In this document: one piece after another, positions 6,675 to 11,916 of the stretch
How the letters are laid out: the number at the start of each line of letters is the position of its first letter
How positions within the stretch are numbered: position 1 is the first letter of the stretch
Origin: Chloromonas sp. AAM2
Lineage: Eukaryota; Chlorophyta; Chlorophyceae; Chlamydomonadales; Chlamydomonadaceae
Assembly (NCBI GenBank): GCA_004335635.1
Contig: QAXH01004531.1
Location: forward strand, 1,651 to 13,566
Direction of reading: 5' to 3'
Length of the DNA stretch: 11,916 bases
The notes under the pieces: model-generated
The model's input: the letters and a program-made list of their open reading frames with translations, nothing else
Databases searched by the model: none
Told to the model about the DNA's origin: nothing
Position numbers and translations under genes: made by a program

Positions 6675-7687
6675 TGCAAAGTGGCTACATCAAGATATTA
6701 CCAGATACCCAGCAGTACCATGCCAGAGCACGGGCTGTGGATGCTTCTTTGGGAGCATCCACAGTACCTCTTTCTACCCGACGGTTGGCATATCCCGGTG
6801 TGGAGGGTGTGTTATCCGAAGCCTCCCGGCTGGTTACCAAATACACCGGCGATGAACGCATCCGGTCGCTGGCTCTCAAAATCACAAGCACGATCCGGCG
6901 ACACCGGCTTACCGGACAAGCCGACTTGCGAAACATTGACGCGGTTGCCTCGGCCATCTATACCTGGATGCTGCGAAACGTGAATTACGTGCGCGACCCG
7001 TGGGATGTCGAGCGACTTCAGTCACCCTTTGTCACCATTACCCAACGGGCCGGAGACTGCGACGATCATGCCATTTTAGGTGCTGCCTTGCTGCAAAGCC
7101 TGGGTATTCAAACCGGTTTTCGCATTGTCTCACGAACCGGACGTCATTTTGATCACATTTACGCCGTCTATCACTCCCCAACGGGCTGGAAGTCTTTTGA
7201 CACCACTGTGTTGAAACACCCAGGGTACATTTTTGACGAACGCTTGATAAAGAAATCCAGACATGTGACCAACACCATGCCCGATGGATTGGGATTTGAC
7301 CCCATCACGCTACTCACCACCGCTACCACCATGGCCAGTACCGGGATGACGCTCAAAAATACCTTGTCCAACATATTTGGAGCCAAAGATAAGGATGAAC
7401 GTCAATTGCGTGGGGCTCTGCGAGATTATTTGATGCAGCGGGGCGTGCATTCTGAGGTGATCAGCCTTTCCCAGAAGGACAATGCTACCCTACAGCGCTA
7501 CGCGCAGATTATAGATGAACTTGGCGGGCCCGCGGTACAGCAACTGAACCGCTACGGGCAACTTTCTCCGGCTTGGGTTTCTCAACAGCAAACAGCAAAA
7601 AAAACCAAAAAAATGGGGCTATACGCCGGTATTGCCATTGGAGCACTGGCTCTGATTGGTGGCGGGTATATGCTTCTAAATACATAG
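6674..7687 (+). CDS. Transglutaminase-like protein with C-terminal membrane anchor
   Basis: A 337-residue protein. The transglutaminase / papain-like core is well marked: AGDC129-DDHAILGAALLQSLGI places the catalytic Cys at the head of a helix, followed by FDH161-IYAVY on a strand and GWKSFD176-T, giving the usual Cys-His-Asp triad. Bacterial relatives are mostly peptidases or amidases, often acting on proteins or cell-wall peptides. Residues about 316-335 (YAGIAIGALALIGGGYMLL) form one membrane segment, preceded by KKTKK and with almost nothing after it. There is no signal peptide. It heads a run of seven products with C-terminal membrane segments, so it probably sits in the same membrane. 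A role in wall opening or protein processing is inference. Confidence 0.8.
   Translation: MQSGYIKILPDTQQYHARARAVDASLGASTVPLSTRRLAYPGVEGVLSEASRLVTKYTGDERIRSLALKITSTIRRHRLTGQADLRNIDAVASAIYTWMLRNVNYVRDPWDVERLQSPFVTITQRAGDCDDHAILGAALLQSLGIQTGFRIVSRTGRHFDHIYAVYHSPTGWKSFDTTVLKHPGYIFDERLIKKSRHVTNTMPDGLGFDPITLLTTATTMASTGMTLKNTLSNIFGAKDKDERQLRGALRDYLMQRGVHSEVISLSQKDNATLQRYAQIIDELGGPAVQQLNRYGQLSPAWVSQQQTAKKTKKMGLYAGIAIGALALIGGGYMLLNT
6735..6764 (+). promoter_or_regulatory. Eleven-base perfect hairpin at the start of the transglutaminase-like gene
   Basis: CTGTGGATGCT (6735-6745) pairs exactly with AGCATCCACAG (6754-6764) around the eight-base loop TCTTTGGG. It begins about 60 bases into the coding sequence. 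No T run follows directly. Such a stable stem could slow ribosomes, set an mRNA end or bind a regulator; it could also be a protein-binding DNA dyad. Confidence 0.5.
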
Positions 7688-7690
7688 ACC

Positions 7691-8113
7691 ATGAGTAAAA
7701 GTGGATTTATCATTCCCTTAGAGGATACTGTTATCGGTGAGGAAGACACGGTGATTGCCGTTGCCAACAGTCCGGGACTCGGCAATTGGGAAGAAACCGA
7801 CCCCTGCCGGTACGCCAATCAAAGCTGTAAAGGCAAAATGTTTGGGAAGCTGAAAAGCTGTCGCCGCCAGCGCGATAAAAGCAAGGCGTTGTGCAAAGCA
7901 CATGAAACTTCTCTTCAAAAAAAAGCGCAATGGGAAGGTCAGCGTGAGGACATGATGCAGGCGCTTCAGACCAACCTTACCACTACTGCTTCCCAACAAA
8001 AAACGGCCAATTCGGCTATGAAGTCGGGTATTGCCGTGGGTGGTGTCGCCCTGACCGGTGCCATAGCGCTGACATTGGTAATGCTGAAACGAAAAAAGAA
8101 ATCTTCCACTTAA
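7691..8113 (+). CDS. Small membrane protein with a periodic four-Cys region
   Basis: A 140-residue protein of no recognised family. Residues 1-35 are acidic and Val/Ile-rich. Residues 39-71 are basic with four Cys at 39, 46, 57 and 68, the last three exactly eleven apart, followed by His71; this may be a disulphide-bonded or metal-binding helix hairpin. A polar helical stretch rich in Gln and Thr follows. Residues about 112-132 (SGIAVGGVALTGAIALTLVML) make one membrane segment, closed by KRKKK. By the positive-inside rule the tail would face the cytoplasm or virion interior. It starts three bases after the preceding stop. Confidence 0.7.
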   Translation: MSKSGFIIPLEDTVIGEEDTVIAVANSPGLGNWEETDPCRYANQSCKGKMFGKLKSCRRQRDKSKALCKAHETSLQKKAQWEGQREDMMQALQTNLTTTASQQKTANSAMKSGIAVGGVALTGAIALTLVMLKRKKKSST

Positions 8114-8125
8114 TCAGTCCTATCT

Positions 8126-8449
8126 ATGACCAGACAACCAAGCGGTTACACCAGTTTTGATTTTCTAAACCAACAAGCAGCTACAGTTTCCCCACCCACC
8201 CCCACCAGACTAGGTTCGACCTTAAGCTCCATCAATAATTTACTAAAGACCGCTACCGATACGGTAGTGACTATAGACGGAGTGGTCAACAAAGGTGGCA
8301 CCAAGTCTGGAAGCGGACAACCTGCCACCCTGTATCCTGGGCAAGGCGTGCCAGCTGCAAGCGGCTCGGGTGAGCTGATAAAGTATGCGGGCGTAGCAGG
8401 AATCGCCATAGGCGGTGGACTCATCCTGCTTAAAATACTGAAGAAATAA
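8126..8449 (+). CDS. Small Gly/Ser/Thr-rich membrane protein
   Basis: A 107-residue protein of no recognised family. The first 85 residues are rich in Ser, Thr, Gly and Pro (for example SPPTPTR and GGTKSGSGQPA) and look largely flexible, with one likely helix around 30-48. Residues about 87-102 (AGVAGIAIGGGLILLK) form a short Gly-rich membrane segment followed by ILKK. The segment resembles those ending the transglutaminase-like and peptidoglycan-binding proteins. There is no signal peptide and no Shine-Dalgarno. Confidence 0.65.
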   Translation: MTRQPSGYTSFDFLNQQAATVSPPTPTRLGSTLSSINNLLKTATDTVVTIDGVVNKGGTKSGSGQPATLYPGQGVPAASGSGELIKYAGVAGIAIGGGLILLKILKK

Positions 8450-8451
8450 AT

Positions 8452-8721
8452 ATGCAAACCGAACGAATTTCGACGTATGTAGATGGCCGTATACCCGGTG
8501 TTCAATCCCCTGTTTTGCTACCGGAGATAGAAGACACATCACATGAACAACCCGACATGCAGATGTTCGATGTGGGCGAAAGCGAACAGCCTACGGCCAA
8601 TAAACTATGCAAGCGACTTCAGGAGCAGCCCATTTCCATCTCGCAGTGGATACGGGATAACCAGAACAACTTACTAATCGCGGGTGGCCTGTATGTAGGG
8701 TACCGCTTGCTACGGAGGTAA
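8452..8721 (+). CDS. Small acidic protein with C-terminal membrane segment
   Basis: An 89-residue protein of no recognised family. It starts two bases after the previous stop. The N-terminal half is acidic and Pro/Gln-rich; a helix with ANKLCKRLQEQP and ISISQWIRDN leads into a short membrane segment at about 73-86 (NLLIAGGLYVGYRLL) ended by RR. The final codons contain the GGAGG that probably serves the next gene. Confidence 0.65.
   Translation: MQTERISTYVDGRIPGVQSPVLLPEIEDTSHEQPDMQMFDVGESEQPTANKLCKRLQEQPISISQWIRDNQNNLLIAGGLYVGYRLLRR
8714..8718 (+). promoter_or_regulatory. Shine-Dalgarno sequence, unusual for this window
   Basis: GGAGG four bases before ATG 8723 is the only strong Shine-Dalgarno sequence I see before a gene here. 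It may raise expression of the 227-residue product relative to its neighbours, as expected if that product is needed in higher copy. Confidence 0.5.
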
Positions 8722-8722
8722 G

Positions 8723-9406
8723 ATGAACACGCAATCAGGATATATCGACACCGGGCTCGGGCAGCTCACCCTGTCCAGCAATATCATAAGCTCCGAGTCT
8801 GTGGAACTTCGCATTATCGGGCGTAATCCCGCCTCGGGCAACCCACCCAGCGGGGTTCCGTTTTCCCTCGATCTTGAAATTGAAACCTTCCGTAACTGGG
8901 CAAAAGTGCTTTTCGTGCCGTTTATGGCCAGCTGGGGGCAATGCCCCGATGCCCTCGTAGTAGTTCGCTCGGAGCAAACCGGCTCAGTCTTAGGCTTCCA
9001 GCGATTCCGTACGGCGATGATGGATAGCTGCCGCGCGCAAGGACGAATTGTTTTTGAAAGATCGTTTACTCCAAATTCGGGTCATAAAGTAATTTTTGAG
9101 GTGTATCCTGATGATGTTGACCTAAGCAACCTATCTCACTCGGAGCTAATCGAGAAATCTGCTCCCATATCCCTTGATCTTGACCAGAAGACCGGCGAGC
9201 AGTCGGGAGTGTATTCTTCGCCTACCGAGTCCTGGTACGAGATTCCTGAATTTGGATCGGTAAATCCTCTTGGTGAGGTCAATACGCTACTTAAGCGAGC
9301 AACTATTGTAGTGGGCGTGTTTACCGGACTCTACCTACTCGCGCCCATGCTCCCCGGACTACGGGCAGGGATGAAAGCTCTGGCCGCTAAATCAACTATC
9401 AAATGA
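8723..9406 (+). CDS. Beta-rich protein with C-terminal membrane segment, possible structural protein
   Basis: A 227-residue protein of no recognised family. Residues 1-165 alternate short hydrophobic strands with turns (for example VELRIIGRN, FSLDLEIETF, ALVVVRSEQ, GRIVFERSF, HKVIFEVYP), which suggests a beta sandwich or jelly-roll-like domain. An acidic linker follows, then a membrane segment at about 193-211 (ATIVVGVFTGLYLLAPML) and a basic amphipathic tail (GLRAGMKALAAKSTIK). It is the only gene here with a good Shine-Dalgarno, hinting at high expression. A minor capsid, spike or penton-like role is conceivable; at this length it is short for a double jelly-roll major capsid protein. It overlaps the next gene by four bases. 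Confidence 0.65.
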   Translation: MNTQSGYIDTGLGQLTLSSNIISSESVELRIIGRNPASGNPPSGVPFSLDLEIETFRNWAKVLFVPFMASWGQCPDALVVVRSEQTGSVLGFQRFRTAMMDSCRAQGRIVFERSFTPNSGHKVIFEVYPDDVDLSNLSHSELIEKSAPISLDLDQKTGEQSGVYSSPTESWYEIPEFGSVNPLGEVNTLLKRATIVVGVFTGLYLLAPMLPGLRAGMKALAAKSTIK

Positions 9407-9798
9407 GATCTACCTATTGCGTTCCTACCGGCACCGGCCTGCAGGGCATGGACGAGTACCTGCACCGTACTTCCCAAAACGCTTTCAAGCTGTTTGCGGG
9501 CAAACTCCAGGAGGTTACCAGTGGCCGCCGCGGTCAACTTGCTACCATGGGGCTCAACCTCGCCAACCTGACTACCAGTAAGGAGGGCATAAAATCGGTA
9601 TATGAGCAAAATGCTCCGGTCATAGATGCGTATTTCGAGCATGTGGATCTGGTGGCCCTTTCTAATAAACTAACTACCGATGAGGCCTTATCAGCCTCGG
9701 CCAAAAGCACAGTATTGAAATACAGTTCCATACTTTTGGCCGGTTTCGCGGCAGGTGCCCTTGCACATCGAATGTATAACTCAACTTCAAAGAAATGA
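9403..9798 (+). CDS. Helical protein with C-terminal membrane segment
   Basis: A 131-residue protein of no recognised family. Residues 1-100 are mostly helical and polar, with a Gly-rich start (CVPTGTGLQGMDEYL). Residues about 107-122 (YSSILLAGFAAGALAH) form a single membrane segment followed by RMYNSTSKK. Both ends overlap neighbouring genes by four bases, so it is translated with them. There is no signal peptide. Confidence 0.65.
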   Translation: MRSTYCVPTGTGLQGMDEYLHRTSQNAFKLFAGKLQEVTSGRRGQLATMGLNLANLTTSKEGIKSVYEQNAPVIDAYFEHVDLVALSNKLTTDEALSASAKSTVLKYSSILLAGFAAGALAHRMYNSTSKK

Positions 9799-10118
9799 TG
9801 ACACTCCGAAAAGGCGATTCAGGACACGCGGTTTTACAGTTACAGGCAGGGCTGCAAAAAATGGGCATTTCGTTACCCAAATACGGTATCGACGGAAAAT
9901 TCGGGCGTGAAACCCAATCCGCGGTTATGGAAGCCCAACGAAGGTATGCAATGCCCGTCACCGGTGAGGCCGGACCACCTTTGCTGGCTAAACTGGGGGT
10001 ACCCCGTACATCACTGAGCACAAAAAAAGGCAGCACATCCATACTGAAAAAAACGGTACTGACCGGTATCGCCATCGGGGTTTTGCTTGTCATTGCCAAG
10101 AAAATGAGGACCCGCTGA
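9795..10118 (+). CDS. Peptidoglycan-binding domain protein with membrane anchor
   Basis: A 107-residue protein. Residues 3-66 are a textbook PG_binding_1 domain: LRKGDSGHAVLQLQAGLQ, then GIDGKFGRETQSAVMEAQRRY and VTGEAGPPLLAKLG, keeping the typical Gly-Asp, Leu-Gln, Asp-Gly-x-Phe-Gly and Thr-Gly positions. This domain holds proteins on cell-wall peptidoglycan. No catalytic domain is attached. After a Lys/Ser linker, residues about 87-101 (TVLTGIAIGVLLVIA) form a membrane segment flanked by KK on both sides. Together with the transglutaminase-like protein it shows that this module works at the cell wall, perhaps for docking or entry. A second in-frame ATG is at 9798. Confidence 0.85.
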   Translation: MMTLRKGDSGHAVLQLQAGLQKMGISLPKYGIDGKFGRETQSAVMEAQRRYAMPVTGEAGPPLLAKLGVPRTSLSTKKGSTSILKKTVLTGIAIGVLLVIAKKMRTR

Positions 10119-10119
10119 T

Positions 10120-11375
10120 ATGGACAACCAGCATACCATGAGCGCTAAAGAGTTGGCGAAAATAAACATCAAAGGCATCAAGATTGCCCAGCCGTACGGC
10201 ACGCTACTGGGGGAACCGGAGAAAAATGCGGTCATCTTTATCTGGGGGAAAAGGGGGCCGGTAAATCCACCTTCAGTTTGGGGCTGGCTAATGCTTTTGC
10301 CCACCATGGCAGGGTGGAATACATCCCCGCCGAAGAGCACTTCGGGAAAACCCTGGTCGATCGGGTGAAGCGCCTGAATGCCACTCACAGCAACCTGAAT
10401 TTCACCAAATGGAAGTCGCTAACCTCGCTGAAAGAAACCCTGCTAAAACACAGATCGGCCTTTTGCGTATTGGATTCCATCTCTGTCATCGATGCCAAAG
10501 ACGCCTCCACGGTGGAGCTGGCCCAGTGGTGCCGCGAGCAGGGCATTGGGTTTATCATGGTGGCTCACGCAACCAAGGACGGCAAGTACAAAGGCAATAC
10601 TAGTATCGCCCATGAGTGCGACATCGAAATCAAAGTCACGAAAGAGGGATTGGCCGAGACCGAAAAAAACCGATATCAAATCCTAAACGCCATTGAAGTT
10701 CCTTTTACGGCCCCCCGAAACAATGAATATACCCAGCAAAAAACAGCTCCCGTGAAACGAGAAAACCCTGTTGACCTGCCATTTAGCATTTCGCTCAAGC
10801 AAATCGACACCCTCCACAAGCTTCGCTCGTGGAAACGGGTGAATTCCCTGCTCGGCTCCAAGATGCCGTGCTACGCCAAACAGCATTCCGGGGAGTCTGA
10901 GCGGGCCACACTCAGCATTCGCTATATCCCCGACTACCACAACAAACGCTATATCGTGGAGCTGCTGATCGACGGGGAGCTGAAAACCCAGGTTTGCACC
11001 GAAGGAGCCAACGGCGGTTTTGTCGCTTCCTGGGCCCAGCTGGTGAAAAAGCACGGGGACCTTGTGGTGCAGATTCTCGCCCAGGATCACGCGAAGAAAG
11101 TGCTGGGCGCGCGGGAATACCGGAGGCAGGAAAAGCTTCAGGGAAGCAAGTCCGATTGCCCGCCAGCACCAAAATCCAACACCAAGAAAAAGCCTAAGCG
11201 CAAGCCTACCCCGCCCACCAAGAAGAAAACGGCCAGGAAAAAACCGGCGATACAGAAGTCCAAACCGTCATCTAAGTCTGCCAAGCAGGCCACTCCAAAG
11301 CCCGAAGTGGATCTGGAAGCCGCCCGAAAAAGCCAGGCCCAACTCGACGCCTTTTTAGAAAAAGTCCTTAGCTAA
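10120..11375 (+). pseudogene. RadA/RecA-like ATPase broken by a frameshift in the Walker A G run
   Basis: Bases 10120-10248 read in one frame up to VIFIWG; the P-loop GAGKST and all later motifs lie in the frame one base behind, which runs to the stop at 11375. TGG followed by GGG at 10244-10248 has five G where six would keep the frame, so one base is missing or a -1 shift occurs. Joined length would be about 418 residues. The second part has Walker B CVLDS (about 10467), a HATKDG loop (from about 10567) and KNRYQ, matching RadA motifs including its KNRFG. RadA's zinc finger and Lon-like domain are absent. A middle domain of unknown type and a Lys/Pro/Ala-rich tail of about 70 residues follow. 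The role may be DNA recombination, replication or packaging. A sequencing or assembly indel is as likely as a true lesion. Confidence 0.7.
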
Positions 11376-11378
11376 GCC

Positions 11379-11916
11379 ATGCCCGCAGTTAACACCAATA
11401 TCGACCAGATAACCCACCTTTCCACCAGCGACTTTGATCACTGGCTGGGCGACTGGGACGCCGACGGGATTGTCAATATTGATGATCCCAACCCGCTTAC
11501 CCCGGGGGATACCACCCCGGTGTCCGAGGCTGAACTGGCCCCACAGTTAAAAGCGGTTATTGAGGCGAAAAACAACTACATCCCGGCCCTTAAAAAGGTT
11601 ATGACCGGCCTTATCGGGATGCATTTGGCGCTGGTCGTAAAGGGTCGCATCAAGGAGGTGTATTCCACGCTCGGCAAACTCATCCGCAAGCGATTCCCGT
11701 TTACCGAAAAGATAGCTACCAAAGCCGGAGAAAAATATACGACCGGCCTGACCGATGTGGCAGGCTGTATGGCCATTGCCGAAACGCAGGCGCAGGTGGA
11801 CCAGATGGTAAAGCGTATCCTTTCCGGCGAACTGGGTGAAGTCTGGGAACACGAAGACAAGTATAAAAACCCAGCGAGTGGTTACCGCGCCCATCATTTT
11901 ATCCTTGTTGTAGACG
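11379..11916 (+). CDS. RelA/SpoT-like alarmone synthetase domain protein, partial
   Basis: The open frame from ATG 11379 continues past the window; 179 residues are visible. Residues 25-40 (DWDADGIVNIDDPNP) resemble a TSP3-type calcium-binding repeat. Residues 84-178 follow the RelA/SpoT nucleotidyltransferase core: VKGR90-IK92-EVYSTLGKLIRK, LTD126-VAG, then DKYKNPASGY169-RAHH173-FILVV, aligning with the family's Arg-x-Lys, Asp-x-x-Gly and Gly-Tyr-Arg-x-x-His motifs. Met131 stands where an Arg usually follows the Gly. Family members transfer pyrophosphate to GTP, GDP or other acceptors. The catalytic Glu region would lie beyond the edge. No hydrolase domain is seen. It begins three bases after the ATPase gene. 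Possible roles include a host-manipulating or defence enzyme; some relatives are toxic. Confidence 0.75.
   Translation, partial: MPAVNTNIDQITHLSTSDFDHWLGDWDADGIVNIDDPNPLTPGDTTPVSEAELAPQLKAVIEAKNNYIPALKKVMTGLIGMHLALVVKGRIKEVYSTLGKLIRKRFPFTEKIATKAGEKYTTGLTDVAGCMAIAETQAQVDQMVKRILSGELGEVWEHEDKYKNPASGYRAHHFILVVD

Noticed and set aside
6577..6983. Two overlapping + strand frames (6577-6855 and 6681-6983)
   Set aside because: They are out-of-frame shadows of the Phd-like and transglutaminase-like genes, whose motifs are in the other frames.
8723..9406. Major capsid protein
   Set aside because: Beta-rich and probably well expressed, but too short for a double jelly roll and ending in a membrane segment; kept only as a possible minor structural protein.
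10120..10368. An independent 82-residue gene
   Set aside because: Its first 43 residues lead smoothly into the ATPase P-loop in the neighbouring frame; the rest, rich in Trp and Pro, is off-frame reading after the G-run shift.
10683..11172. Minus-strand frames opposite the ATPase gene
   Set aside because: They lie opposite a frame with clear ATPase motifs and a Lys-rich tail, and show no motif of their own.
11547..11897. Minus-strand frames of 116 and 94 residues at the right end
   Set aside because: The + strand frame from 11379 is open to the edge and carries the RelA/SpoT motifs; the opposite frames are shadows.

Overview
The window reads as the left part of an integrated, virus-like or plasmid-like element in a bacterium of the Bacteroidota / Rhodothermota / Balneolota type. 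This placement rests on the near absence of Shine-Dalgarno sequences before otherwise convincing starts, on a CHC2-zinc-finger primase fragment beside a large D5-like helicase (a pairing typical of mobile elements in these phyla), and on TSP3-like acidic Asp repeats. It is an inference from style, not a species identification. All convincing protein genes are on the + strand.

Layout. (1) Bases 1-20 are the 5' end of a tRNA gene on the - strand. (2) Bases 21-718 are AT-rich and without a recognisable gene; they hold three GTACACCA repeats and two copies of a CTTAC/GTAAG dyad followed by the same 15-base direct repeat, the second copy just before the first gene. (3) Bases 719-2178 form an AT-rich early cluster: a small possible DNA-binding protein, an excisionase-like HTH protein, a small unknown and a DnaG-like protein with an intact zinc finger but a degenerate TOPRIM fold. 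(4) Bases 2191-4506 encode a 771-residue primase-helicase-like SF3/D5-type NTPase. (5) Bases 4556-4838 hold 13 copies of TGAAAC/GTTTCA, many spaced by about one helical turn, the best candidate for a replication origin or large operator. A small HTH-like gene follows at 4906.

(6) From 5303 to the right edge runs one tightly packed, GC-richer operon in which most neighbours overlap or nearly touch: a coiled-coil protein, a helical unknown, a Phd/YefM-like small protein with no recognisable toxin beside it, a transglutaminase-like protein, five small proteins of unknown function, a peptidoglycan-binding protein, a RadA/RecA-like ATPase broken by a frameshift in a G run at its Walker A motif, and a RelA/SpoT-like alarmone synthetase domain that runs off the window. 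Seven consecutive products (6674-10118) end in a single membrane segment close to the C-terminus.

Working interpretation (inference): 719-5148 is the replication and control module, and 5303 onward is an envelope or virion module. Many small single-pass membrane proteins plus cell-wall-directed domains (transglutaminase-like, peptidoglycan-binding) recall tailless, membrane-containing phages, although no major capsid protein, classical packaging ATPase, integrase or tail gene is recognisable here. A cell-envelope machine carried by an integrative element is the main alternative. The RelA/SpoT-like gene would then be a cargo, host-manipulation or defence gene at the downstream end of the visible operon.
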